A stretch of DNA of 64,000 bases from the NCBI RefSeq assembly GCF_009650605.1, contig NZ_WAJT01000001.1, positions 558,001 through 622,000 on the forward strand. Reading direction: 5' to 3'. Both the position numbers and the translations under genes were made by a program. The notes under the pieces are model-generated. The model saw only the letters and a program-made list of their open reading frames with translations. It was not told the DNA's origin and ran no database searches. The DNA is from Labrenzia sp. CE80. GTDB lineage: Bacteria; Pseudomonadota; Alphaproteobacteria; Rhizobiales; Stappiaceae. This document shows, piece after piece, positions 42,465 through 51,897 of this stretch; position 1 is the stretch's first letter; each line of letters starts with the position of its first letter.

Positions 42465-42593
42465 AACCGGTGTGCTCCTGAAGGCAGGGCAGGCGAGGAA
42501 GGTCTGATTTGGCGGCCGAACCGCTTTTATCAGATTGTTGAATTAAGCCGTTGTAGGGTAAGAGCAAAGAGGGGTCTTTTCCAAGGGGCAGAT

Positions 42594-43841
42594 TTGCAGC
42601 AGGTCGACGTCATTGTTCTGGGTGCCGGAATTGTCGGTGTTTCGACCGCTGTCCATCTTTGCCAGCGGGGGCTGCAGGTTGCGCTGATCGACCGGCGCCA
42701 TCCAGGCGAAGAGACATCGCATGGCAACGCTGGCCTGATTGCAAGGAACGGCTTTTGTCCGGCGCGTTTTTCGAACCGGGCCGCCGATCTGGCCGATGTT
42801 GCGATCAAGCAGTCGACTGCGGTCCACTATGATCTGGGCGCAGTCTTTCGAATGATCCCCTGGTTTCGGCGTTTCGCGCAGCACAGCGGTGCGCAAGGGA
42901 TACAACGCTACGCCCGTACGATGGCGCCGCTGCGTGCACTGGCGGTGAAAGAGCACCGGGCCCTGTCCATGGTGTCCAATGGTGAGCGGTTTTACCGCAC
43001 AAGCGGCTGGCTGCAGGTCTATCGGTCGGAAGCCAGTTTTCGTGCGGACGAACGCGAAAGGCATTATGCCCGCATCTTCGGCGTGGACTATCTCGAACTG
43101 TCCGGCGGTGATGTGAATACGGTCGAACCGGGCCTGAAGGCAGACGCGCTCTTGGGAGTGTTCTGGCCGGAGAGCGAGTCGGTTACCAACCCGTCCGGCG
43201 TGGTCGAGGCCTTGTGGCGCTATTTCATTCAGGAAGGCGGGCTTTATTTCACCGGCGAGGCAGCGGCGCTCGAACAGCGCCGGTCTGGGTGGAGGATTTC
43301 AACGCCGCGCAAGGAGTTGGCGGCGAAGCAGGCCGTTGTTGCCCTTGGCCCCTGGTCTGCCGACTTTGCTTCAAAACTTGGCGATCGGTTCCCCCTTGCC
43401 GTGACGCGGGGCTATCTCCAGCACTATCGCCCCAGGTCCGGCGCTTCGCTTTCCCGTCCGGTGATGGACGTGGATCATGGCTATGTGCTGACGCCGATGG
43501 AGCAAGGCATTCGTTTGACAACAGGTATGGAGATTGCCGAGCGCGATGCTCCCGCCAATCCTGTGCAGCTTTTACGTGCCGGCAAACGGGCTGAAGATAT
43601 CTTCCCGCTCGGCCAGCCGGTTCCTGGAGGGCAGTGGATGGGAAGCCGGCCGCATCTGCCCGACTCCCTGCCAGTGATTGGAGCCTCTCTCTCCCGGCCT
43701 GGCCTTTGGTACAATTTCGGCCATGGGGCTTCGGGATTCGGTCTTGGCCCGCTCAGCGGCCGTCTGCTTGCCGATTTGATCACGGAGCGTGATCCGGGAC
43801 TCGACGTGTTGCCGCTTTCACCGCTTCGTTTTCTGGCCTAG
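42594..43841 (+). CDS. FAD-dependent D-amino acid dehydrogenase-like protein
   Basis: 415 residues of the DAO/DadA family: dinucleotide fold VDVIVLGAGIVGVSTAVHLCQRG, then TSHGNAGLIARNG, and C-terminal GSRPHLPDSLPVIGAS and YNFGHGASGFGLGPLSGRL. Probably oxidises a D-amino acid or related amine and feeds electrons to quinone. The start is TTG 42594 with AAGGGG five bases upstream; no ATG gives the flavin-binding strand. Convergent with the Lrp gene next to the indolepyruvate oxidoreductase. Confidence 0.82.
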   Translation: MQQVDVIVLGAGIVGVSTAVHLCQRGLQVALIDRRHPGEETSHGNAGLIARNGFCPARFSNRAADLADVAIKQSTAVHYDLGAVFRMIPWFRRFAQHSGAQGIQRYARTMAPLRALAVKEHRALSMVSNGERFYRTSGWLQVYRSEASFRADERERHYARIFGVDYLELSGGDVNTVEPGLKADALLGVFWPESESVTNPSGVVEALWRYFIQEGGLYFTGEAAALEQRRSGWRISTPRKELAAKQAVVALGPWSADFASKLGDRFPLAVTRGYLQHYRPRSGASLSRPVMDVDHGYVLTPMEQGIRLTTGMEIAERDAPANPVQLLRAGKRAEDIFPLGQPVPGGQWMGSRPHLPDSLPVIGASLSRPGLWYNFGHGASGFGLGPLSGRLLADLITERDPGLDVLPLSPLRFLA

Positions 43842-43871
43842 GCGGCGTGCCGTTTCGGCGCGACGCTTTCT

Positions 43872-44351
43872 TTAGCTTTCGCGCAGCGGCAGGGCGACGG
43901 TATCCTTGACCGTGTTCACGACGATGCGCGACTGAACATCTGAGACCAGCGTGTTGTCGAGCAGCTTCAGGCGCAGGAAATTGTCGTAGGTCTTGATGTC
44001 ATCGGTCACGACCTTGATCAGGTAGTCGACTGCGCCGGTGATTCTTTCGCAGGTGACAACCTCCGGCCAATGGTGGACCAACTTGTCGAAGGTCTCCATG
44101 TTTTCGCGGCTCGGAACCGCCAATTTCACGAAGGAATAGGCCACGAAACCAAGGCCGACCGATTCGCGGTCGATTATCGCGGTGATTTGGCGAATAATAC
44201 CTTGTTCCTTTAGCTTCTTGATTCGACGCCAGCAGGGTGTTTGGCTCATGCCCGCTTCCTTGGCGATTTCGGCAATGGAGAGCGATGCGTCCCTCTGCAG
44301 GACGCGCAAAACCCGAATATCGGATGGATCGAGAAGATTTTTTTCGGCCAT
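43872..44351 (-). CDS. Lrp/AsnC family regulator
   Basis: 159 residues. HTH at about 8-58 (LDPSDIRVLRVLQRDASLSIAEIAKEAGMS in parts; CWRRIKKLKEQGII), RAM ligand domain at about 70-155 with GAVDYLIKVV. Divergent from the indolepyruvate oxidoreductase with a 146-bp shared region, so it very likely controls that gene in response to an amino acid. Confidence 0.92.
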   Translation of the reverse strand: MAEKNLLDPSDIRVLRVLQRDASLSIAEIAKEAGMSQTPCWRRIKKLKEQGIIRQITAIIDRESVGLGFVAYSFVKLAVPSRENMETFDKLVHHWPEVVTCERITGAVDYLIKVVTDDIKTYDNFLRLKLLDNTLVSDVQSRIVVNTVKDTVALPLRES

Positions 44352-44497
44352 TGGTCCAACTGGAAATAAAACTGCGTTATTTTGGTTCTAAGTGGTGACG
44401 ATAGCACAGAAATCGCGACGTAGAAGGATGATATTGATCGAGAGGTAGAGGGCTGTTTCGCGGCTCGCTGTTTTTGAGTGGAGAGGAGGAACGTCGA

Positions 44498-47400
44498 ATG
44501 AACGTCCATGTGCCCAATGTCACGTTGGATGACAAATATGTCGCCACAAAGGGGCAGGTCTATCTGACCGGCATTCAGGCACTGGTGCGGCTGGCCTTCG
44601 ACCGGGCAAGGCTCGACCGGGAAGCCGGTTTGAAAACAGGTGGCTTCATCTCCGGGTACCGCGGTTCTCCACTGGGTGGGTATGACACCGAACTGACGCG
44701 CGCAAAGCGCTTCATGAGCGCGAACGACATTCATTTTCAGCCAGGCGTAAACGAGGAACTAGGCGCCACCGCGGTCTGGGGCTCGCAAAAGCTTAAGGGA
44801 CATGGTGAGGGTAGCGACTACGACGGTGTGTTTGGCATCTGGTATGGCAAGGCGCCGGGTGTCGACCGGGCTGGAGACGCGCTGAAGCAGGCCAATGCGT
44901 CCGGTACTGATCGCAATGGGGGGGTCCTGGCGCTGGCAGGTGACGATCATCTCGCCAAGTCCTCCGTTTTGCCGGGGCAAAGCGAGTTTTTCTTCCAGCA
45001 CGCAGAAATGCCCGTGCTCAATCCTTCCGATATTCAGGATGTTCTCGACTTCGGCCTGCATGGTCTTGAAATGTCACGCTTTGCTGGCCTGTGGAGTGCG
45101 TTGATCTGCGTGGCCGATACGATGGATGCGTCGGCGACGATCAACATAGATGATGCCCGGCTCAATTTCATTCGCCCGCCGATGGGAGACCCCCGCAAGG
45201 AATTTTCGATCAACCGGGATCTTTTGCTCGGCAATCGTCTGGAAACGGAGCGCCTGCTGCGTGATCTGCGCCTCCCTGCTGCGCAGACCTATGTTCGGGC
45301 GAACGGCATTGACCGGGTTGGCTTCGGCGCAGACCGGCGCGTGCGGCTCGCCCTTGTCGCGACGGGCAAGGCCTATCGTGATCTGATGCAGGCACTGGAT
45401 CTATTGGGACTCGACCAGACACGTGCCAGGGCGCTTGGTCTGGCGGTCTACAAGGTCGGCCTGGCCTGGCCGCTGGATCCTGAGGGGATCATTGATTTCG
45501 GTCGTGGCGCGGAACGCATGCTGGTCGTCGAGCACAAGAGGGCATTTCTCGAGCCGCAGATCAAGGAAGCTTTCTACCATGTTCCCGAGGCGAGCCGCCC
45601 GGAGATCTGGGGCAAGAAGCGTCCGAACGGTGCTCCCTTCATATCGGATGTTCTTGAGCTTTCGATTGCCGAGATCGTGCAAGGCCTGCTGGGCTGGCTT
45701 CCCGAGGAAGCGGTCACTGCCGACATGCGCGCTGTTGCGGAGCGCATGAACAAGCAGGTCATGTGGGCCCAGGGCCACGCAGAACGGGCCGCTCGTATTC
45801 CGTATTTCTGCTCCGGTTGTCCCCATTCGACCTCGACGCTTGTTCCCGAGGGCGCGCGTTCCATGCCAGGCATCGGCTGCCACGCCATGACCGAACTGGC
45901 TGGGCGAAGCACGGACGGCCAGATCCAGATGGGTGGTGAAGGCGTCCTATGGGTGGGGCAGAAGCCATTCTCCAAGGACGCACATGTCTTTGCCAACCTG
46001 GGCGATGGCACCTACTTCCATTCGGGCATTCTTGCCATCCGCCAGGCAGTCGCTGCGAAGGTACCGATCACCTACAAGATCCTCTTCAATGATGCCGTGG
46101 CCATGACGGGCGGGCAGCCGGTTGATGGACAGCTGACCGTGCCGCAAATCACCCGGCAGCTGGAAGCGGAAGGTGTTGAACGGATCGAAGTCCTGAGCGA
46201 AACGCCTGACCTTTATGGTGCGTGGAGCGACATGGCGTCGGGCGCGCGGATCAGCCACCGGGACGAATTGATGACCGTCCAGAAGGAGTTGCAAGACTTC
46301 CCGGGTGTCTCGGTCATCGTTTATGACCAGACCTGTGCCACCGAAAAGCGTCGTCGGCGCAAGCGCGGCCTGATGGCCGATCCGGACAAGCGACTTTTCA
46401 TCAATGACCGGGTCTGTGAGGGCTGCGGAGATTGTTCGGTCCAGTCGAACTGCCTCTCCGTTGAGCCGTTGGCAACGCCTTTTGGCGAAAAGCGCCAGAT
46501 CAACCAGTCGAGCTGCAACAAGGACTTTTCCTGCGTGAAGGGGTTCTGCCCGTCGTTCGTGGAGATCGAGGGCGCAGCCCTGCGCAAGGCCGACAAGGCC
46601 GAGGTCGACATCGATGCCTTGGCGGCGGCGATCCCCGAGCCACAGCTTCCGGATCTGGAGCGCACACGTAACATGCTCGTGGCGGGCATCGGCGGCATGG
46701 GCGTAACAACGCTGAGCGCGATCCTTGCCATGGCCGCCCATATCGATGGCAATCAGGCCTCCACGCTCGACATGACCGGTCTGGCGCAAAAGGGTGGTCC
46801 GGTGACCTCTCATGTGCGCTTTGCTGCCGGCAATCGGACGATTGAAGGGCCGAAGGTGCCCACTGCGAGTCTTGATGTGCTGCTGGCGAGCGACATGATC
46901 GTTGCGACCAATGCGGAACAGCTCGCACTGGCCAGCAAGGCGGCGACGAGCACCTTCGCCAACACGCGTGTCGCACCTACAGCAGAATTCGTGATGAAGC
47001 AGACGCTTTCCTTCGACGAGATCCGCATGGATGCCGCGTTGAAAGAGGGCTCCAAGGCCTATCTGGCAATGGATGCCGCCGGAATTGCCGAAAAACTCCT
47101 CGGCGATGCGATCTTTGCGAACATGACGCTGGTCGGCATGGCCTATCAGTCCGGAGCCCTGCCGGTGTCAGGCGATGCCATCGAGGCCGCAATCAAGCTG
47201 AACGGCACGGCTGCTGCCGCGAATGTCCAGGCCTTTCGGGCCGGCCGGGTGCTTGCAGCTGACCCTGAGGCTATTCTCTCCCATTTGCCGAAGCCGATAT
47301 CCACTGAGCAGCAGTCGCTCGAAGCCCAGATCGAGGACTTCGTCAGTGAACTGAGCACCTATCAGAGCGCGGCCTATGCCCAGAGCTACCGCGATCTGGT

Positions 47401-48004
47401 CTCGCGGGTGAAAGCTGCGGATGAGGCTCATGGTCCGGGAACACTGCGCCTGACCGAGACCGTCGCGCAGCAGCTTTACAAAGTGATGGCCTACAAGGAC
47501 GAATATGAAGTCGCGCGGCTATATTCGGACCCCGCGTTCAAGGCCAAGCTTCTAGAGCGGTTCGCCGATCCGAAGAAACTGAAGGTTCATCTTGCGCCGC
47601 CCTTGATTGCACGTAACAAGGATCCGAAGACCGGACGTCCGGAGAAGATTGCCTTCGGGCCCTGGATCTTTACGGCCTTCAAGGTGCTTGCATGCCTGAA
47701 AGGCCTTCGTGGCAAATGGTTTGATCCTTTCGGCCAGACAGATGAGCGAAAGGCTGAACGCAAGCTTATCGAGACCTACCGGTTGGACCTGGAGGAAGTG
47801 CTGCGGCGTATAGATGGCGGCAACTACGGCCTGCTGGTCGAACTGGCAAAGGTTCCCGACCTGGTCCGCGGGTTTGGTCCGGTCAAGGAGGTCAATCTTG
47901 CAAAGGCTGCTGAAAAACGCTCGGAGCTTCTGCAGCAGCTGACTCGGCGTTCCGGCAATGATGATGATGGCAGCGAGAAGGACTATCTCGAAGCTGCGGA
48001 ATAA
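44498..48004 (+). CDS. Indolepyruvate:ferredoxin oxidoreductase, fused alpha and gamma/beta chains
   Basis: 1168 residues. N-terminal 2-oxoacid oxidoreductase domain GGFISGYRGSPLGGYD; thiamine diphosphate domain with CSGCPHSTST, GIGCHAM and FANLGDGTYFHSG; ferredoxin-like clusters VCEGCGDCSVQSNC and CNKDFSCVKGFCPSF; gamma domain GIGGMGVTTLSAIL with MTGLAQKGGPVTSHVR. It oxidatively decarboxylates aryl pyruvates formed by transamination of aromatic amino acids to aryl-CoA, reducing ferredoxin. ATG 44498 has GAGGAGG eight bases upstream. Controlled most likely by the divergent Lrp; own terminator downstream. Confidence 0.92.
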   Translation: MNVHVPNVTLDDKYVATKGQVYLTGIQALVRLAFDRARLDREAGLKTGGFISGYRGSPLGGYDTELTRAKRFMSANDIHFQPGVNEELGATAVWGSQKLKGHGEGSDYDGVFGIWYGKAPGVDRAGDALKQANASGTDRNGGVLALAGDDHLAKSSVLPGQSEFFFQHAEMPVLNPSDIQDVLDFGLHGLEMSRFAGLWSALICVADTMDASATINIDDARLNFIRPPMGDPRKEFSINRDLLLGNRLETERLLRDLRLPAAQTYVRANGIDRVGFGADRRVRLALVATGKAYRDLMQALDLLGLDQTRARALGLAVYKVGLAWPLDPEGIIDFGRGAERMLVVEHKRAFLEPQIKEAFYHVPEASRPEIWGKKRPNGAPFISDVLELSIAEIVQGLLGWLPEEAVTADMRAVAERMNKQVMWAQGHAERAARIPYFCSGCPHSTSTLVPEGARSMPGIGCHAMTELAGRSTDGQIQMGGEGVLWVGQKPFSKDAHVFANLGDGTYFHSGILAIRQAVAAKVPITYKILFNDAVAMTGGQPVDGQLTVPQITRQLEAEGVERIEVLSETPDLYGAWSDMASGARISHRDELMTVQKELQDFPGVSVIVYDQTCATEKRRRRKRGLMADPDKRLFINDRVCEGCGDCSVQSNCLSVEPLATPFGEKRQINQSSCNKDFSCVKGFCPSFVEIEGAALRKADKAEVDIDALAAAIPEPQLPDLERTRNMLVAGIGGMGVTTLSAILAMAAHIDGNQASTLDMTGLAQKGGPVTSHVRFAAGNRTIEGPKVPTASLDVLLASDMIVATNAEQLALASKAATSTFANTRVAPTAEFVMKQTLSFDEIRMDAALKEGSKAYLAMDAAGIAEKLLGDAIFANMTLVGMAYQSGALPVSGDAIEAAIKLNGTAAAANVQAFRAGRVLAADPEAILSHLPKPISTEQQSLEAQIEDFVSELSTYQSAAYAQSYRDLVSRVKAADEAHGPGTLRLTETVAQQLYKVMAYKDEYEVARLYSDPAFKAKLLERFADPKKLKVHLAPPLIARNKDPKTGRPEKIAFGPWIFTAFKVLACLKGLRGKWFDPFGQTDERKAERKLIETYRLDLEEVLRRIDGGNYGLLVELAKVPDLVRGFGPVKEVNLAKAAEKRSELLQQLTRRSGNDDDGSEKDYLEAAE

Positions 48005-48029
48005 TTGAGCCAGCTATTTCGGTGTTTGA

Positions 48030-48060
48030 GGGCAGCTCCGGCTGCCCTTTCTCGTTTGTT
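48030..48060 (+). terminator. Rho-independent terminator of the indolepyruvate oxidoreductase gene
   Basis: GGGCAGC, TCCG loop, GCTGCCC then TTTCTCGTTTGTT, 26 nt past the stop. Confidence 0.85.
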
Positions 48061-48069
48061 GTCGCTGTT

Positions 48070-49074
48070 TTACCGACCGAATGTGTCGCGCCACGTGGGA
48101 ACCGGATCTCCCTCGGCCGGCTCTGCGTGATAGATGCCGCGGGCAATGGCGCGGGCAAGACAAGAGGCCGCAGCTGCACCGATCTGCACCATGTCCTCCA
48201 GGGCCTGTTCCATTGGCTGCCTGCCCGTTGACATGGCAAAGACCAGGTCGCCGTCGAGTGGGGTATGTGCTGGCCATAGCGCACGTGCCAATCCATCATG
48301 TGCCATGACCGCAAGGCGCTTTGCCTCAGACTTGGTCAGAACTGCGTCGGTCGCGATCGCGGCAATAGTGGTGTTTGCACCAGCCTTTAGCCCGTCGAGC
48401 TTGGTCTTGACGTCGACGGCGTTTGCCGGCAGTGGGGAGGGGAGTCCAAGCCCGCCAAACTCGAGCCCTTGTTCGAATGGAGCTGCCCAGAAGTGGCCCG
48501 TCTCTCCTATCGTGGCTCGGCCGAGTGCATTGACCGCAACGAGTGCTCCGACCGTGATGCCATTGTCCAGAACAATGGAGGCGGACCCAAGGCCGCCCTT
48601 CAGATTGGCTGTTGTTGCGCCTGTCCCAGCGCCTATGGTGCCAAGGGCGAAATCAAGTCCGGCATTGTCGAGCGCCGCGCGGCCAAGGTCCCTGTAAGGC
48701 GCTGTTGAGCCCCAGCCCTTATCTCCGCCATTCAGAAGATCGAACAAAATCGCCGTCGGGACGATGGGCACGCACACCGGTCCGACCGCGAAGCCGTAGC
48801 CAAGTTCGGCAAGGCGTCCCTGAACACCCGCGCCTGCGTCGAGACCAAAGGCAGAGCCACCGGCAAGGACAATGGCATCGACGGCGTTGACTGTCTGTTC
48901 TGGTTCAAGCAACGCAATCTCGCGTGTGCCGGGTGCGCCGCCGTGTATGGCGACGGATGTTACCGCTGGTTCGTCCGGAAACAGAACCGTTGCGCCCGAT
49001 TTTAGCTCAGGATTGCACGCGTGGCCGACTTTCAGGCCCGGAACATCGGTGATCAAATTGCGTGGACCTGGCAT
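48070..49074 (-). CDS. P1 (S58/DmpA) family peptidase
   Basis: 334 residues. N-terminal NLITDVPGLKVGHACNPELKSGATVL and LAGGSAFGLDAGAGV; the self-processing site is in LKGGLGSASIVLDNG, where cleavage before the serine frees the N-terminal nucleophile, as in DmpA. Family members are aminopeptidases or beta-peptidases, mostly cytosolic. No signal peptide. Convergent with the oxidoreductase. Confidence 0.88.
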   Translation of the reverse strand: MPGPRNLITDVPGLKVGHACNPELKSGATVLFPDEPAVTSVAIHGGAPGTREIALLEPEQTVNAVDAIVLAGGSAFGLDAGAGVQGRLAELGYGFAVGPVCVPIVPTAILFDLLNGGDKGWGSTAPYRDLGRAALDNAGLDFALGTIGAGTGATTANLKGGLGSASIVLDNGITVGALVAVNALGRATIGETGHFWAAPFEQGLEFGGLGLPSPLPANAVDVKTKLDGLKAGANTTIAAIATDAVLTKSEAKRLAVMAHDGLARALWPAHTPLDGDLVFAMSTGRQPMEQALEDMVQIGAAAASCLARAIARGIYHAEPAEGDPVPTWRDTFGR

Positions 49075-49184
49075 GGCGTACCCGCTTGGACCTTTTGCGC
49101 AAAACCGGTTGGCGCGCTTCGCCCAAGCCTAGACCGAATTGATGGTGCGGGTCGAGGTGCTTGGAAAAAATTACAGGGCTTGGG

Positions 49185-49772
49185 TTATCCGTGCAGGGCG
49201 TGATAGCCACGACGGACGTAAAGGAGAGAGCTACCTGGCTCGTTCATGCGCAGATCCGCAACAGTCCCGATGATCACTGAATGGCTGCCCATTTCGGTGA
49301 TGGACTGAACCTCGCAGTCGACACTGAGAAGGGCGTCTTCGAGAGCCGGACAACCGGTCGACATCGGCGTCCAGGCTGTGTGTCGAAACCTATCATCCAT
49401 GCTTAGGTTGCCGCGGCCGGCAAACACATCCGAGATGTCCTCGTGGTCAATTGCAAGCGTGTTGATGCAAAAGACCTTGTTTTCGAGGATTGCAGAGTGG
49501 ACGCGGCTTGAACGGTTGACGCAGACAAGCACGCTTGCCGGGGCGTCGGACACCGAACAAACGGCAGAGACGGTCGCCCCAAAACGTCCTGCAGGACCAT
49601 CCGTGGTCACCACGTGAACAGCGGCGGCGATCCGGCTCATGGCCTCGCGAAACGTGGCCTGATCGAGCGGATGGACTTTCGTCTGCTCGCAAGCCGACGT
49701 GTTTGCGAGATTGCTGTTCAAGAGATTCGGTCCCTGTTTTCGCCGTTCAGTCCGCCTTGCATCGATCCTCAT
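49185..49772 (-). CDS. Flavin reductase family protein (HpaC/RutF-like)
   Basis: 195 residues in the longest frame; the first ~33 look unconserved, and the start may be a TTG near 49721. Core: FREAMSRIAAAVHVVTTDGPAGRFGATVSAVCSVSD in parts, PASVLVCVNRSSRVHSAI and a late LRMNEPGSSLLYVRRGYHAL. It reduces FMN/FAD with NAD(P)H to supply a two-component monooxygenase; no monooxygenase partner is adjacent. Confidence 0.82.
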   Translation of the reverse strand: MRIDARRTERRKQGPNLLNSNLANTSACEQTKVHPLDQATFREAMSRIAAAVHVVTTDGPAGRFGATVSAVCSVSDAPASVLVCVNRSSRVHSAILENKVFCINTLAIDHEDISDVFAGRGNLSMDDRFRHTAWTPMSTGCPALEDALLSVDCEVQSITEMGSHSVIIGTVADLRMNEPGSSLLYVRRGYHALHG

Positions 49773-49972
49773 ATAGGAGAGGTTTTCAGCGTGGCGACCG
49801 GTTCAAGCCTAACAAGACGCGCTTAAGGAACTCTTGTTGGAAAAGTCGGATGTTCCAGGGCCAAGCGGAGGCTAAGCAACCGCTCGCCAACAGTCAGTGC
49901 ACGCTTGCAGCCGAGCTGGAAAGACCGATAGGGTGCGGTGTTGATGTCGTTGCTCAAAGTCGGGACAGTTGA

Positions 49973-51088
49973 ATGATCAGGACCTCTCTTCGCCTTGGAG
50001 CAAGAACCCTCGCGGCAGCGTCGATCTTTGGAGCTGCGACTGGTCCCTCCTTGGCTGAAATTGTGATCGGAGCAGCCGGACCAATGAGTGGCCAATATGC
50101 GACCTTTGGGGCGCAAATTCGCACGGGGGCCGAGCAGGCGATTGCCGATATCAACGCCGCAGGCGGGATCAATGGCGAGTTGCTGGTTCTCGAGGTGGGC
50201 GATGACAGCTGCAAACCCGAGCAAGCCGTCGCGATCGCAAATCAAATGGTCGGCAAGGGCGCGGTCTTCGTGGCGGGGCATTTTTGTGCGAGTTCATCGA
50301 TCGCTGCCAGTTCCGTCTATGCGGATGCCGGCATTGTTCAAATTTCGCCAGCAACCACCGATCCAAAGTTCACCGACGAGCGGCCTGGACCGGGCATCTA
50401 CCGGATCGGCCGGCGGGATGATCAGCAGGCCGAGATCGCCGGGGCCTATTTGGCAGAAGCCTTTGAGGGTCAGGACGTCGCAATTCTTCACGACAAGACC
50501 GCATACGGCAAAGGTCTGGCTGATGCGGCCAAAGCGGTGATGAATGATGCGGGCAAGACCGAGACGCTCTACGAGGCTTTCGACGCCGGTGCCAAGGACT
50601 ACAGCGGTCTGGTCTCGCGCCTGAAATCAGAAGGTGTTGAGGCAGTCTATCTGGGCGGCTATCACAATGAGGCCGGGCACATAAAACGCCAGATGACTGA
50701 GCAGGACCTCAACGCCGTGCTGATCACGGGGGATGCAGTTGCGACCGAGGAATTCTGGTCGATTGCAGGCGAAGCCGGGGCCGGCACGCTGATGACGCTT
50801 GCACCTGATCCCCGAGACAACGCGCGAGCGATGCCTGTCATAGAAGCCCTTGAGGCCGCTGATAAGCCGACAGATGGCTACGCGTTGTTCACATACGCTG
50901 CCGTTCAGGTGTTCGCTCAGGCCGCGCGCGAGGTTGGGACTGGTGATCATTCCGCGCTGGTTGAGGCCCTTGATAAGGGAGCTTTCTCGACGGTCTTGGG
51001 TGAGGTTTCTTTTGAAGAGAACGGCGATTCTACTCTGCCGGGCTTTGTTTGGTACGAATGGCGCGATGGCAAATATGATCCGAGGTGA
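49973..51088 (+). CDS. Branched-chain amino acid-type ABC substrate-binding protein
   Basis: 371 residues, type I periplasmic-binding fold. Signal peptide about 1-28 (ending SLA-EIV), then IVIGAAGPMSGQYATFGAQ and VFVAGHFCASSSIAASSVY, with cysteines in DDSCKPEQ and HFCASS likely forming the family disulfide. It binds a branched-chain or related amino acid. No LivHMGF permease or ATPase genes lie nearby, so it is an orphan in this window. Confidence 0.9.
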   Translation: MIRTSLRLGARTLAAASIFGAATGPSLAEIVIGAAGPMSGQYATFGAQIRTGAEQAIADINAAGGINGELLVLEVGDDSCKPEQAVAIANQMVGKGAVFVAGHFCASSSIAASSVYADAGIVQISPATTDPKFTDERPGPGIYRIGRRDDQQAEIAGAYLAEAFEGQDVAILHDKTAYGKGLADAAKAVMNDAGKTETLYEAFDAGAKDYSGLVSRLKSEGVEAVYLGGYHNEAGHIKRQMTEQDLNAVLITGDAVATEEFWSIAGEAGAGTLMTLAPDPRDNARAMPVIEALEAADKPTDGYALFTYAAVQVFAQAAREVGTGDHSALVEALDKGAFSTVLGEVSFEENGDSTLPGFVWYEWRDGKYDPR

Positions 51089-51236
51089 GACCTTCGGCTG
51101 ATCTTGGAATGAAGGCCTGCTGCGCGCCGCCGCAGGCTTAAGGTTAAAAAGAAGTTTCCTGGCCGGAGCATTTCATAGGCGCCCTTGGTGACCTAGTTTG
51201 GGCAGATCCTGTTCCCGTAAAAACGGTCGATCTGTC

Positions 51237-51743
51237 ATGCGTTCCGGTCTTGCTCTTTGCGTCATCGCTGCCGTTCTCGGCCTTTTTTCCAGTGCTTCAC
51301 ATGCAGCGGAGCTCGTGGGTTTTCACGAGCGTGGCTATCGGCCGGGAACCATCGTGATCCGAAACTCCGAGCGGAAACTCTATCTGGTTCTTGGGCGGGG
51401 GCAGGCGATCCGTTACAAGGTGGCCGTTGGAAAGCGGCAGAAGTCCTGGACAGGCTCTGCCCACATCACAGCAAAATACGTGCGGCCGGACTGGTCTCCG
51501 TCTGCGGAAGTGCGCCGGGACTATCCGAACCTGCCGAGGCTGATCAAGGGCGGTGCGCCGAACAATCCCATGGGCGTTGCCGCGATGACGCTTTCAAATG
51601 GCAATTACGCAATCCATGGGACCAACCGGCCGGGGTCCATCGGCCGGGCCGTCTCTTACGGCTGCATCCGCATGGCCAACAGCGACATTGCCGACCTGTT
51701 CCAGAGGGTGGGCGTTCGTACGCCGGTAATCGCCGTCGATTGA
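51237..51743 (+). CDS. L,D-transpeptidase (YkuD domain)
   Basis: 168 residues from ATG 51237, with a signal peptide (MRSGLALCVIAAVLGLFSSA) and a YkuD catalytic domain. The active site is HGTNRPGSIGRAVSYGCIRM (His and nucleophilic Cys). It cross-links peptidoglycan 3-3 or attaches lipoproteins in the periplasm. A start at 51198 would add 13 residues ahead of the signal sequence. Confidence 0.9.
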   Translation: MRSGLALCVIAAVLGLFSSASHAAELVGFHERGYRPGTIVIRNSERKLYLVLGRGQAIRYKVAVGKRQKSWTGSAHITAKYVRPDWSPSAEVRRDYPNLPRLIKGGAPNNPMGVAAMTLSNGNYAIHGTNRPGSIGRAVSYGCIRMANSDIADLFQRVGVRTPVIAVD

Positions 51744-51831
51744 CTTTCATACGCGCCAGATTTTCGTCCAGCATTTTGGCTTGAGTGCCCCGAGATTTGC
51801 GATTTTGAGCAGGTATCCGTGTTCTTCCTGA

Positions 51832-51859
51832 TTATATATTCATAAAATTGAATATATAA
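51832..51859. promoter_or_regulatory. SqrR/BigR-type operator before the sulfur-transport genes
   Basis: TTATATATTCA-TAAAAT-TGAATATATAA, a perfect 11-6-11 palindrome, 38 bp before the first gene's ATG. It fits the ATTC-N8-GAAT pattern reported for the sulfide-responsive ArsR-type regulator SqrR. No such regulator gene is in the window. Confidence 0.7.
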
Positions 51860-51897
51860 GTCCATATGCATATCCTGAAGTGTTCAAGGAAGGCAAA

